Shown here in pieces: positions 49,274 to 59,300 of a stretch of DNA of 64,000 bases. This DNA is from Chryseobacterium indologenes (GTDB taxonomy: Bacteria; Bacteroidota; Bacteroidia; Flavobacteriales; Weeksellaceae): positions 992,001-1,056,000 of the forward strand of contig CP065590.1 in the NCBI GenBank assembly GCA_016025055.1. Reading direction: 5' to 3'. The notes below the pieces were generated by a model that did not search any database, was not told the origin of the DNA, and worked only from the letters and a program-made list of their open reading frames with translations. Both the position numbers and the translations under genes were made by a program. Within the stretch, counting starts at the first letter, position 1. Each line of letters begins with the position of its first letter.

Positions 49274-49873
49274 TTATTTCTGATGTGCTAAATACCATTG
49301 AACAGCTTTACGTTCTTCCCTTTTAATAAACGGATCTTTTCCGTCATTATAATCATTCCCGTCATGCCATTCTTTTTGACTCAGATGTTCTTTCAATTGT
49401 TGATATTCCTTCTTTACTTCAGGATGAGCACGTAAATAGTCCCGGAATGCGATATGCCGAAGCCAATGTTCTGAAGAAACAGGTATTGCATGAATATGGG
49501 CAATGCGAAGTTTGTGATTGTGCAACTTATCCGGAATCTCGTCATCCGTACGAATAATTTCGGGGAAACCAAGTTTATGAGGTCGGTCTATAAGTTTAAT
49601 AAAGAAGCGACGGTAAGGCATATCTTCATTATACTTTTCATAGTATACATAGTCCAGACCTTGTAACAGCGGGGGAATCTGATCGAGTTCCTGTTCATTT
49701 TTCACTCCAATCATGATATCTATTACCGGTTTGGCAGATAAACCTTCTACGGATGTACTTCCTATATGTTCGATTTGCGGATGTAAAAAACCTATACTTT
49801 TTTCTAATTCAGTTTTAATCGATGCAAACTGATCTTTCCAGGAAGGATTGTATTGTTCAAAAGTCACTTTCAT
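49274..49873 (-). CDS. GrpB/UPF0157 family protein
   Basis: Start MKVTFEQYNPSWKDQFASIK (49873); a six-codon upstream extension is possible. Contains IEHIGSTSVEGLSAKPVIDIMIGV, the nucleotidyltransferase-like GS motif and paired Asp, and ends with a FIKREE helix. Usual length. Molecular role unknown; fold relates to nucleotidyltransferases. Confidence 0.88.
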   Translation of the reverse strand: MKVTFEQYNPSWKDQFASIKTELEKSIGFLHPQIEHIGSTSVEGLSAKPVIDIMIGVKNEQELDQIPPLLQGLDYVYYEKYNEDMPYRRFFIKLIDRPHKLGFPEIIRTDDEIPDKLHNHKLRIAHIHAIPVSSEHWLRHIAFRDYLRAHPEVKKEYQQLKEHLSQKEWHDGNDYNDGKDPFIKREERKAVQWYLAHQK

Positions 49874-49962
49874 AGGTATCCGTTTGTACACAAATATATA
49901 AAAATTCGTCCAAAACCCTTATGGATAAGTGATTCAATTTTTTAAACTACAGATAAAACGAA

Positions 49963-49988
49963 AATACCTCTGAAAAATCAGAGGTATT
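49963..49988 (-). terminator. Terminator of the HExxH lipoprotein gene
   Basis: AATACCTCTGA-AAAA-TCAGAGGTATT. The core hairpin is identical to the one at 51854, downstream of a different gene. Confidence 0.8.
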
Positions 49989-50012
49989 AATTTAAAGTAT
50001 TATATTTTTATT

Positions 50013-51710
50013 TTAATCCGGCCAGTTACTAAAGAGTTCGTCCAGATATATTTTGGTAGGATTAGAATAGCTGTTTTTTATTTTATCTCTCCACTGGTAC
50101 CAGTTTCTGGATCCTTTAAGTGCCTGCTCCAGCTGTGGAGCTGTATATCCGGTAACCCTGTCTACAGGATATCCCACGCCATACATTATGCTTTGGTTCT
50201 GCCCGTCGATCATATCATACCCACCTGAGGTGTAATGGTTTTCAGCACTGATGGTCCGGTTCTGGAAATTATTAGATCCTGTGGATCTGTACACTGCATA
50301 GCCTCTGATTTTTTTATATCGCTCTAAAGTCATCAAAGTTTCCACTGTAGTCGGCCAGCTTTCCAGCAATCTGCGGTTTCTGTTTTTAACTGCTGAATTA
50401 AAAGACAGAAATGCATCCTGACAGATGTCATTATAAGCTGATCTGTCTATAATGGAATGCAACGCGTGGCTTAGTTCATGAATCGTTGTTCCGTACACCA
50501 TATCAGATAATCTTCCATATGCCTTAATATGCACCTGAGCCGAAAGACCAAATGTGAGCTCACTCCTTATATGAGAATAAGAAGATGGCACTCCCCAAGG
50601 CGCTGTTTTACGAGCAGCAATTTTTATCTGGCTCTGTCTTCCAAAATTGTAAATATGGTTATTCTGCGGTGGAGAAGTTAATCCAAATCTATTTCCGTAA
50701 TAAAAGTCGTGTGCCGCCTGATGTATCAGAGCATGATACTCATCTTCACCTCCGTCAATGACAGGATACCACGCTTGTTGTTTAACATTGGGCCCTTTCA
50801 TTTCAGCCTGGAAAATAGATCCGTTTCTTACACTATAATTGTATCTTTCCCATTGGATGACGTATTTTGCCTTTCCGCGTACAGATGACGTTGAAAAGTT
50901 CCCGTTTCCGTCTGTAATTCCCTGGGCAACGGTAAACCATTGTCGCATCAATACCTGAGCTCCGGTTACCGGTACCACATCTAAAATATCATCTTTCACC
51001 ATAATTCTACCGCTTGGATACCATTTTTTTCCAAAGATCCACTTGGCTTGCGGGGTAGAACCGTCGACCAGCAGATCATTTTCATTTCCGGTAAGCTCAT
51101 AAGCAGTGTACAGCAGATTATGAAACAAGTCAGTTTTATTTGCTACTTTCCCGTTTACTTCATAACGTTCTATATCTTCGATATCGGCAAAATAAGGATC
51201 CTGCTCAGGAATATATAGTTCGCTGATTACTTCATGTCGCACTGCAGGAAGTGGTTTTCCTACAGGAACTGCAGTGTAATATACAGGGATAGAATCTGCA
51301 TCGGGAGCTCTGTTTTCAAGAAATCCTTCTCTATATTCAGCATCTAATCTGTAATCAAAATAATGAGTGGTAGAATCCTGTTTCAACAGGCCTACTTCGT
51401 CTTCATTCTGAGGGGTGAATTTAAGATAAAGGTGTGATGGGTGTACTTCAAATCCTCCAATTTCATTTGGATTCTGTTCTCTTACTTTTTCCAGAGCTAT
51501 CTTCATAGACTCTAAGGAATAAGGATTTTCCAAAACGATTGAATCTCCGGAAAAAGAGCGGGCATAAGCATTATTAAGGCTTTTTGCTTCAGCCTTGTCG
51601 TTCTGGCTTTCAATAAAATCATCTTTACAGGAGTGTTGAAAAGAAAGGAGTAAAGCTCCGAATGCAAATAGCAGGATCTGCCCAAGTTTAAACGTGGTAG
51701 TTGTTTTCAT
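50013..51710 (-). CDS. HExxH metalloprotease-like lipoprotein (565 aa)
   Basis: Lipobox FQHSC gives lipidation at about Cys28. Residues 28-240 resemble no family I recognise. A carboxypeptidase-regulatory-like Ig fold (GAQVLMRQWFTVAQGITDGN) covers about 245-310. The C-terminal third holds TTIHELSHALHS, a zincin HExxH, preceded by a Tyr-rich strand. Ends with the segment YLDELFSNWPD. Probably a surface-anchored zinc peptidase; catalytic third ligand not identified. Common as unknown proteins in this genus. Confidence 0.65.
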   Translation of the reverse strand: MKTTTTFKLGQILLFAFGALLLSFQHSCKDDFIESQNDKAEAKSLNNAYARSFSGDSIVLENPYSLESMKIALEKVREQNPNEIGGFEVHPSHLYLKFTPQNEDEVGLLKQDSTTHYFDYRLDAEYREGFLENRAPDADSIPVYYTAVPVGKPLPAVRHEVISELYIPEQDPYFADIEDIERYEVNGKVANKTDLFHNLLYTAYELTGNENDLLVDGSTPQAKWIFGKKWYPSGRIMVKDDILDVVPVTGAQVLMRQWFTVAQGITDGNGNFSTSSVRGKAKYVIQWERYNYSVRNGSIFQAEMKGPNVKQQAWYPVIDGGEDEYHALIHQAAHDFYYGNRFGLTSPPQNNHIYNFGRQSQIKIAARKTAPWGVPSSYSHIRSELTFGLSAQVHIKAYGRLSDMVYGTTIHELSHALHSIIDRSAYNDICQDAFLSFNSAVKNRNRRLLESWPTTVETLMTLERYKKIRGYAVYRSTGSNNFQNRTISAENHYTSGGYDMIDGQNQSIMYGVGYPVDRVTGYTAPQLEQALKGSRNWYQWRDKIKNSYSNPTKIYLDELFSNWPD

Positions 51711-51853
51711 CGTTGATTATTAGTTTTTGTTTGTTTTTTGATGTCGTAAATATAAAATAAAAATTGAGAGAAAAAATATAATTTTCAATAAATAATTATT
51801 AATTCTGTAAAATTTCCACTAATAACCTATCAATTTATAGATAATAAAAATCA

Positions 51854-51879
51854 AATACCTCTGAAAAATCAGAGGTATC
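51854..51879 (-). terminator. Terminator of the redox/envelope operon
   Basis: TACCTCTGA-AAAA-TCAGAGGTA, same core as the 49963 hairpin. Confidence 0.8.
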
Positions 51880-51906
51880 GATTACTATTTTTACAGATGT
51901 TTATGG

Positions 51907-52656
51907 CTATTCCTTGATCAGCTTTTCATACGATGTACTTCCATCTTTAAGCTTAATTTCAAAATAATAATTTCCTGGCTGAAGATCTTCGACATTGATG
52001 CCTGCATTACTTAAGTCTGCAGATTTCAACTTTCTTCCGGACGCTTCATAGATGTCGACAGTTTTTATCTTATCATAATTTTTAAAATATACAGTCTGCC
52101 TGGCTGGATTCGGATATAGTCCTGTTTTTTTATTTGCCGCGGCAATTTCATTGGTAGATAAAGTACTTGCGGTCATTGTTAACGTCGCATACCCTCTTCC
52201 TGCATCATGATATCCCAATGCAGTTCCACTGCCTTTGCGGGAATAAAAAATATTAATCGTTCCGGGAGCATTTGGAATGGCAAAATCGCCTGCCCCTCCT
52301 GACAATGATCTTGTAGCTACAATAGTTCGTGTAGACCCTGATACAGTATTGGAGGTTTCAGTCCAGTCTTGCGATGTATCAGCTGTCGGTGTGTTAGGAA
52401 CTCCGCTGAAAGAATAATCTCTATTGGCAGATGAATTATAAATAAATCCGTCTGCACCGGCAGCCATGCCTGTACTTCCAAATCCGAGTCCCAACATAGA
52501 ATTGCTGTCACCTGTTACAGTCATCGTTACTGCGGTCGGAGTTGTATCTAATTTTACGGTCATCGAAGTGACAGGTAAATTTACCGTACCTGATGAAAAC
52601 TGAGCCCACGCCAGGTTGGCAAAGGCTATACTGAATGTTAGTAAAGTTTTTTTCAT
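51907..52656 (-). CDS. DOMON-like domain protein with T9SS sorting tail
   Basis: 249 residues with a signal peptide ending AWAQ. The middle (GDSNSMLGLGFGSTGM, TIVATRSLSGG, NIFYSRKGSGTALGYHD) has the pattern of DOMON heme or sugar binding domains. C-terminal tail LYPNPARQTVYFKNY to GSTSYEKLIKE is a type A sorting domain. Last gene of an operon that also encodes a cytochrome c, suggesting a heme-binding redox role. One base behind the ankyrin gene. Confidence 0.75.
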   Translation of the reverse strand: MKKTLLTFSIAFANLAWAQFSSGTVNLPVTSMTVKLDTTPTAVTMTVTGDSNSMLGLGFGSTGMAAGADGFIYNSSANRDYSFSGVPNTPTADTSQDWTETSNTVSGSTRTIVATRSLSGGAGDFAIPNAPGTINIFYSRKGSGTALGYHDAGRGYATLTMTASTLSTNEIAAANKKTGLYPNPARQTVYFKNYDKIKTVDIYEASGRKLKSADLSNAGINVEDLQPGNYYFEIKLKDGSTSYEKLIKE

Positions 52657-52657
52657 A

Positions 52658-53182
52658 TCAATTTTTTAAGAGGTTAATGATTTCTTTGTTATTGGTCTGC
52701 AATGCATATTCAAAAGGGGTCATTCCCATTGAATCTTTTTTAGATTTATCAGCATTGTAGTCTAGCAGTAGTTGTACCAGTTCTTTATTTCCGAACTTTA
52801 CGGCCCAGAATAAAGGAGTGTATCCTGTTTCATCGGGAATATTCGGGTCAGCATTCTTTTTCAGTAAAGATTCTACCAGCTCTTTATTGTATTTTACGGA
52901 AAGGCCGGCCAATGCTGTTCCTTCTTTACTTTTGTAATTCACATCTTTTACATGATCGATCAGAAACTTCGCAACTTCCGTATTTCCTCTGTAACAAGCC
53001 AAAATGAGGGGTGAGAATCCATTTTCGTTAAGTTTATTGATGATCTCCGGATCCTGTTTCATGACTTCTTTTACTTCTGCTACAGTTCCGCTTCTGGCAA
53101 TATCAAATATTGATTTTGCTTTTTCCTGAGAAAACAAAAATGAGCCCAGGAGTAAGGCTAAGAATAAGATTAAATTTTTCAT
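52658..53182 (-). CDS. Exported ankyrin-repeat protein (174 aa)
   Basis: Signal peptide MKNLILFLALLLGSFLFSQ, then four to five 33-residue repeats (ENGFSPLILACYRGNTEVAKFL; ETGYTPLFWAVKFGNKELVQLL). Protein-interaction scaffold in the periplasm. Overlaps the YceI gene by four bases, so translationally coupled. Confidence 0.85.
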   Translation of the reverse strand: MKNLILFLALLLGSFLFSQEKAKSIFDIARSGTVAEVKEVMKQDPEIINKLNENGFSPLILACYRGNTEVAKFLIDHVKDVNYKSKEGTALAGLSVKYNKELVESLLKKNADPNIPDETGYTPLFWAVKFGNKELVQLLLDYNADKSKKDSMGMTPFEYALQTNNKEIINLLKN

Positions 53183-53724
53183 TGTTTTACCATGACATAA
53201 TTATATTCAACGTTGACCGTTTCAGCGATCTTTTTGGTCACCATTTTGGGGATTGTGACTTTATAATCTGCCGGCTTGGCAGTAAAACCTCCCTGCATAT
53301 ATATTTTATTGTCTTTCAAATATAGAGTTGCCGGGGAAGTAACCGCTTTGTCAACCCCATGAAAATTAAGAGTTCCCTGGACGGTATATTTCTGTGGGGT
53401 GGCGGTAAGTTTTGTTTTGTCAAAGCCGGCTATTTTACCTTTGAACGTGGTTTTCGGATATTTCGCTGTTTCAGCATAACTTTCATTAAAATGTTCTTCC
53501 ATCAGCTTGGTTTTAAAATGAAAGTTTTTAACCACGGAAACACTTGCCATCTCTCCGTTATCCGCATTAAATACTACGAGATTATTATCATCCTGTGCAT
53601 GAATATCATCAAATAAAGGTACGGAAGCTTCAAATGTCACTTTACCGGTTTTAGAACTGTATTTTTGAGCTGAAGCGTAGCTGGCAAAAAGCAGTGAAAC
53701 GCTGATTAATATTAATTTTTTCAT
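53179..53724 (-). CDS. YceI family lipocalin-like protein (181 aa)
   Basis: Signal peptide ending SYASAQ. YSSKTGKVTFEASVPL, FNESYAETAKYPKTTFKGKI and YTVQGTLNFHGVDKAV are YceI landmarks. Binds isoprenoid or lipid-type ligands in the periplasm; often near cytochromes. Eleven bases after the cytochrome gene. Confidence 0.9.
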   Translation of the reverse strand: MKKLILISVSLLFASYASAQKYSSKTGKVTFEASVPLFDDIHAQDDNNLVVFNADNGEMASVSVVKNFHFKTKLMEEHFNESYAETAKYPKTTFKGKIAGFDKTKLTATPQKYTVQGTLNFHGVDKAVTSPATLYLKDNKIYMQGGFTAKPADYKVTIPKMVTKKIAETVNVEYNYVMVKQ

Positions 53725-53735
53725 ATCAAATATTT

Positions 53736-54083
53736 TTAATTTTCAGTTAATCCATCCGCTTTCCATTTGATGAAAATATTGATTTGTGTGGCAGATAGCG
53801 AGCCTCCTTTGGGCATTTTCAGCGGATCTCCGTTCGGTCTTTGGATGCGGTCAAGGATGCCGTCTATATTATTTTTCACCTGGTCGTAAGTGGCAAAAGG
53901 TTTAAAAGCACCTGCACCATGACACCCCATACAGCTGTTATCCATAATCGGTTTTACATCGGCTGTATAATTGACCGGGACTGTTATAGGAGTATTGTCT
54001 GAAATCTCTTCATAGGTTCTGCTTTCGCAAGCGACTATGGTCATTGTTGACGATATAATCAATAGGTATACTAACTTTTTCAT
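53736..54083 (-). CDS. c-type cytochrome lipoprotein (115 aa)
   Basis: Start at MKKLVYLLIISSTMTIVACES; the Cys in IVACE is a lipobox. One heme site NSCMGCHGAGAF (CxxCH) and a likely axial Met in PLKMPKGGSL. Longer upstream frames overlap the next gene and are ignored. Small electron-transfer protein anchored in the outer or cytoplasmic membrane. Confidence 0.85.
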   Translation of the reverse strand: MKKLVYLLIISSTMTIVACESRTYEEISDNTPITVPVNYTADVKPIMDNSCMGCHGAGAFKPFATYDQVKNNIDGILDRIQRPNGDPLKMPKGGSLSATQINIFIKWKADGLTEN

Positions 54084-54084
54084 A

Positions 54085-54932
54085 TTAAAAAACTCTGTAA
54101 AGATTAAACCCAAAGAAAATATGTCCCTTTCCCCAGTTGCCGGATGCATTGGTCAGATATCCAATGTCTGAATTGATCTGGGAATTGGTAAATAAAAGCT
54201 GGAAAACATGTCCCCCGGTCTCTATATCCAATCCTAATGATAGTGGGTTTTTATAGAAACTGTGATTATCGAAATTCACAAAATATTCTGCATTAACAGA
54301 AACTCTTTTTGATATTTTATAACGTCCGCCAAGTCCTGCCAGAAATTGATTTTTGTCTTCAATATTCTGATTGTAAAGATTTTTGTGAATATATGACGGC
54401 GTGAGCTGTACTGAAAGCTTATCATTAAATCTTCGGGAAATCAAAGCCTGTGTAAGATAAGAAAGTCTGTCACTGAATGTAAGATGGGGATAGGTATCCT
54501 TGTCGAGTTCTGTATTGGTACCTATTACGTTGTATCCGACAATATCCACAGGGAAGTTTTCATTTTGCTTTATCAGCCTGTATTTTACAGCCCCTTCAAA
54601 AGTTTTCATATTGGTTTCCCGGGATAAACTTACGGATACGGCATCGCTGATACCATAGATAACGCCTAATTTTGTAGAGGCATTATCCAACCCGAAGAAA
54701 TTTTTAAACCCTGTACTTATGTCACCGAAACGGTGTGCTACTACGATATACCATTCTTTTTTGCGGCTAGTTTCGTAGATTGTCCGGTAACGATCTGTAA
54801 TGCTTTAAAGGCGGGTTGAGAAGTATCGGTAGTGGTGCTAATGGTATCAATATCTTTCAGCAGATCTTCCTGTGCAAAGGTAAAACCTGATAAAAATACT
54901 GACAAAAATAAGAAAGCTCTTGTCATATACAA
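54085..54932 (-). CDS. DUF5777 family beta-barrel protein (one-base frameshift)
   Basis: MTRAFLFLSVFLSGFTFAQE signal; then KALQIVTGQSTKLAAKKEWYIVV, restored by adding one base in the T6 run (+ strand 54757-54762), and the barrel continues DNASTKLGVIYGISDAVS to a final NLYRVF. About 280 aa. Predicted outer-membrane porin-like barrel. First gene of the operon with cytochrome c and YceI, a pairing seen in other Bacteroidota. Confidence 0.8.
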
Positions 54933-54960
54933 TTTGAATTAAATTTAAATTATGATATAA

Positions 54961-55006
54961 CAAACTTATCAAGTTATCAATTCAAAAATATGTGATAAAA
55001 GTCACC
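54961..55006 (-). promoter_or_regulatory. Promoter with Crp/Fnr-type site ahead of the redox operon
   Basis: -7 box TAAGTTTG on the - strand (54961-54968). TGTGA (54991-54995) and TCACC (55002-55006) with a 6-base spacer match the CRP/FNR half-site layout. If the start point is 4 bases after the box, the site is centred about 41 bp upstream, the position of class II activation. The adjacent Crp/Fnr gene is the obvious candidate factor. Confidence 0.6.
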
Positions 55007-55058
55007 AAGGGAATCGTTTTTATCAATCGTAAAAGAAAAACTTTTAAAACAATATAAA

Positions 55059-55709
55059 TTAGATCAATCTAACATTTTCATTTACAGGCAGTTTTAAGCC
55101 TTCTTTAGTTTGAAAAATTTCTCCTTCATTTTCAATTTTTTTCAAAACTCTGCTTACCACTTCTCTGGAAGTCCCGAGGCTGTTGGCAATTTCGCGATGG
55201 GTAATCTTAATGGGATTGTTTCCTGTAGTTATTATCTGTTGTTTAATATAATTCAGGACTCTTTTATCCAATCTGTGGAAAACAGCATCATTCACCATAT
55301 TCATTACTTCCGAAAAACGTCTGTCGTATTCCCTGTAGAATAGTTTATTGATTTCAGGGAACCTGATCAACCAGTCATGCATTACGGAAACGGGAATCAG
55401 TAAGGCTTCGGAATCTTCTTCAGCAATAGCATATACCCTGCTTATATAGTCTGTAAATATGGAGGAGAAGGTCATCAGACAGCTGTCATTGGTTTTAATG
55501 AAATAGTATACGAGTTCCCGTCCGTCATTCAGGGTAAAAACTTTAATAGAGCCTTTGGTGAGAAAGGGTACATACTTATTTTTTTGTCCTTCTCTTATAA
55601 TTTCTGTCTTTGCCTTTATATCAATCATCACGGCATGTTTCTCCAGTTCTGGTAAGAAGTCAGGACCTAAAAAGCCAAATTTATTGACAACAAATTTATT
55701 ATTCAACAT
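55059..55709 (-). CDS. Crp/Fnr family transcriptional regulator (216 aa)
   Basis: N-terminal cyclic-nucleotide-fold domain (EGQKNKYVPFLTKGSIKVFT) and C-terminal winged HTH with ITHREIANSLGTSREVVSRV recognition helix (SREVVSR, the CRP-like R-E-R set). No Fe-S cysteine cluster at the N-terminus, so not a classical FNR. Lies upstream of the redox/envelope operon on the same strand. -7 box TATCTTTG at 55738-55745. Confidence 0.92.
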   Translation of the reverse strand: MLNNKFVVNKFGFLGPDFLPELEKHAVMIDIKAKTEIIREGQKNKYVPFLTKGSIKVFTLNDGRELVYYFIKTNDSCLMTFSSIFTDYISRVYAIAEEDSEALLIPVSVMHDWLIRFPEINKLFYREYDRRFSEVMNMVNDAVFHRLDKRVLNYIKQQIITTGNNPIKITHREIANSLGTSREVVSRVLKKIENEGEIFQTKEGLKLPVNENVRLI

Positions 55710-55737
55710 ATTTTCTATTTTCTACTTTTTCTAAAAA

Positions 55738-55745
55738 CAAAGATA
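55738..55745 (-). promoter_or_regulatory. -7 box of the Crp/Fnr gene
   Basis: TATCTTTG on the - strand, 29 bases before the ATG. Confidence 0.45.
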
Positions 55746-55900
55746 TAAAATTGATATATCTCTATCATATTTTTTAATTTAATTAAAAATATTTAATACA
55801 AGTATCTTAAATACAAAAAAAAATGACTAATTATTAAAAAAATATAAAAATAAATATTTTAAAAAGGTCATTACAATTGAAATGGAAAATCTGAATAAAA

Positions 55901-55926
55901 AATGCCCCGGTAAAAACCGGGGCATT
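55901..55926 (-). terminator. Terminator of the rpoB-rpoC-DUF3467 unit
   Basis: AATGCCCCGG/CCGGGGCATT with a 6-base loop, followed by a T-run on the - strand. Confidence 0.88.
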
Positions 55927-55948
55927 CTATTGTATTGTAAAAGAAATC

Positions 55949-56254
55949 TTACGCTTGTACGTTGTTTCCACCTAATACGAAAGGCTCAACTTCTTTAATT
56001 TCTCCGAACTGCTGCTCGTAATTAGCGATGTTCTGCTGAAGAGCGCTTAATACTCTTTTTGCGTGAAGTGGAGCAAGAATAACTCTTGATCTTACTTTAG
56101 CCTGCTGAACACCTGGCATCAACTGAATAAAGTCTACTACAAACTCAGATGGAGAGTGGTTTACTAAAGCAAGGTTAGCATAGATACCAGCAGCTACCAT
56201 TTCGTTTAATTCGATGTTGATGTTCCCGTCTTGTGGATTTTGATTGTTGTCCAT
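55949..56254 (-). CDS. DUF3467 family protein (101 aa)
   Basis: Starts MDNNQNPQDGNINIELNEMV and has YANLALVNHSPSEFVVDFIQ with MPGVQQAKVRSRVILAPLHAK, the family profile. Regularly found behind rpoC in Bacteroidota. Function unknown, possibly linked to transcription. Same strand, 87 bases after rpoC. Confidence 0.9.
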   Translation of the reverse strand: MDNNQNPQDGNINIELNEMVAAGIYANLALVNHSPSEFVVDFIQLMPGVQQAKVRSRVILAPLHAKRVLSALQQNIANYEQQFGEIKEVEPFVLGGNNVQA

Positions 56255-56341
56255 TGTTATAAATTATGTTTTTAAAATTCGAAATTTGAGATTGTGAAAA
56301 TATAAAAATAATTTCACATCCCAAATTTCAAATCATTAATT

Positions 56342-59300
56342 TTAGTTAAGGTCTTCGAATTCTTTCTTAGAACCTACGATAACATTCTGGTACTCTTTAA
56401 GACCTGTACCTGCAGGAATTCTGTGACCTACAATTACGTTTTCTTTAAGACCACCAAGAGAGTCAACTTTACCAGCCACTGCTGCTTCGTTAAGAACTTT
56501 AGTTGTTTCCTGGAACGATGCTGCAGACATGAATGACTTCGTCTGAAGAGCTGCTCTTGTAATACCTTGCAATACAGGTGTTGCTGTAGCAGGTAAAGCG
56601 TCTCTTACTTCAACTAAAGCCTGATCTTCACGTCTCAACTTAGAGTTTTCGTCTCTTAATTCTCTTGCAGTAATCATCTGACCTGGTCTGAATTCTTTGG
56701 AATCACCAGCATCTACTACTACTTTAAGACCGAATACTCTGTTGTTTTCTTCAAGGAAGTCATATTTATGTTCAAGAGCACCTTCAAGGAATTGAGTATC
56801 ACCTCCGTCCACGATAGAAACTTTAGTCATCATCTGTCTTACGATGATTTCGAAGTGCTTATCGTCGATTTTTACCCCTTGCAGACGGTAAACTTCCTGA
56901 ATTTCATTTACTAAGTATTCCTGAACGGCTGTTGGACCTTTAATTCTTAAGATATCTTCCGGTGTAATAGAACCGTCAGAAAGCGGAGAACCTGCTCTTA
57001 CGAAGTCATTTTCCTGAACCAAGATCTGGTTGGAAAGTTTTACTAAGTAAATTTTTCTTTCACCTGTTTTAGCCTCAACAATAAGTTCACGGTTACCTCT
57101 CTTAATTTTTCCGTAAGAAACTACCCCATCGATTTCAGTAACAACCGCTGGGTTTGAAGGGTTTCTTGCTTCGAATAATTCGGTAACTCTCGGAAGACCT
57201 CCGGTGATATCCCCTGCTTTTGCAGATTTTCTCGGGATCTTGATCAAGACTTTACCAGCCTTAATTTTCTCACCATCGTTTACCATTAAGTGGGCTCCTA
57301 CCGGTAAGTTGTAAGCTTTTTGCTCAACTCCTTTAGAGTCTACCACCTTCAGGGTAGGTACGGCTTTCTTATTTCTAGATTCAGAGATTACTTTCTCTTC
57401 GAATCCTGTTTGTTCGTCAATTTCAAGTTGGAATGAAATACCCTGGATGATATCCTCGTATTCTACCTTACCTGAAGTTTCAGCAATAATTACGGCGTTA
57501 TACGGATCCCATCTACAGATTGTATCACCTTTTTTCACTTTATCACCTGGTTTTACAGATAATATAGATCCATAAGGTACGTTAGCTACCATTAATGGAG
57601 TTCTGAACTCATTATCAGCAACTAATCTGAATTCTGTTGAACGAGACACTACAACTTCAGCAGTATTACCGTTTTCATCTTCCGAAGTAATTGTTCTTAC
57701 TTCATCCATTTCAACGATACCATCTCTTCTTGCAACGATGGATGGGTTTTCTGATACGTTTCCTGCAGTACCCCCTTGGTGGAAGGTTCTCAACGTAAGC
57801 TGAGTACCAGGTTCCCCAATTGATTGTGCTGCAATTACACCTACCGCTTCACCCATATGGATTACTTTACCTGTTGCCAGGTTTCTACCGTAACATTTCG
57901 CACAGATACCTTTCTTAGCTTCACAAGTTAACGGAGAACGTACTTCCACCGCTTCTAAACCTGCTTCTTCAATTTTCTTCGCTAATTCTTCGATGATCAC
58001 CTGATCTGCATGAGCAATCAGCTCGTCAGTTTCAGGGTCATAGATATTGTGAAGAGATACTCTACCTAAGATTCTTTCAGAGATTCTTTCAACGATCTCA
58101 TCATTTTTCTTAAGTGCAGTAACTTCTGTACCTCTTAAAGTTCCACAGTCGTCTTCTGTAACGATAACGTCCTGTGCAACGTCTACCAATCTTCTCGTTA
58201 AGTAACCTGCATCGGCAGTCTTAAGAGCGGTATCCGCAAGACCTTTACGTGCACCGTGGGTAGAGATAAAGTATTCTAGAATCGAAAGACCTTCTTTAAA
58301 GTTGGCAAGGATCGGGTTTTCGATGATCTCCGCTCCGGTAGAACCGGCTTTTTGCGGTTTTGCCATCAAACCTCTCATCCCTGATAACTGACGGATCTGT
58401 TCTTTAGAACCCCTCGCTCCAGAGTCAAGCATCATGTATACAGAGTTGAAACCACCTTGGTCAGTTTTCATTCTGCTCATGATCATTTCAGTTAATCCTG
58501 CGTTGGTATTTGTCCAAACGTCGATTACCTGGTTATAACGTTCTGTATCGGTAATAAGACCCATGTTATAGTTGGCTCTAATTTCGTCTACAGTTTCAAT
58601 TGAACTTGCGATCATCTGCTTTTTCTCAACAGGAACTACAATATCCCCAAGTGAGAAAGAAAGACCTCCTTTGAATGCGTTTGAATACCCCAGGTCTTTC
58701 ATTGCATCAAGGAACTTCACAGTAGTAGGGAAATCAGTATCAGCAAGGATCTTACCGATAACGTTTCTCAATGATTTCTTGGTAAGAAGTTCATTGATAT
58801 ATCCTACCTGCTTAGGTACGATCTGGTTGAATAAGATTCTACCAACAGAAGTTTCGATCAGTTTTGTTACGATTTCTCCGTTTTCTTTAACTGGTAGTCT
58901 ACATCTTACTTTAGCATTTAATGATACTCTACCTTCAGCGTAAGCGATTTCTGCTTCTTCCGGAGAATAGAATGCAAGACCTTCTCCTTTTACTTTCATT
59001 GTCTCGGTAGAGCTTAATTCTTTAGTCATGAAATAAAGACCAAGAACCATGTCCTGAGATGGTACCGTAATCGGAGAACCGTTGGCAGGGTTCAAAATGT
59101 TTTGAGAACCTAACATCAATAACTGAGCTTCAAGGATCGCCTCTGGTCCTAACGGTAAGTGTACCGCCATCTGGTCACCATCGAAATCGGCGTTGAATGC
59201 TGTAGTTACTAACGGGTGTAGCTGGATTGCCTTACCTTCGATCATCTTAGGTTGGAAAGCCTGGATACCCAGTCTGTGAAGGGTAGGTGCTCTGTTCAAC

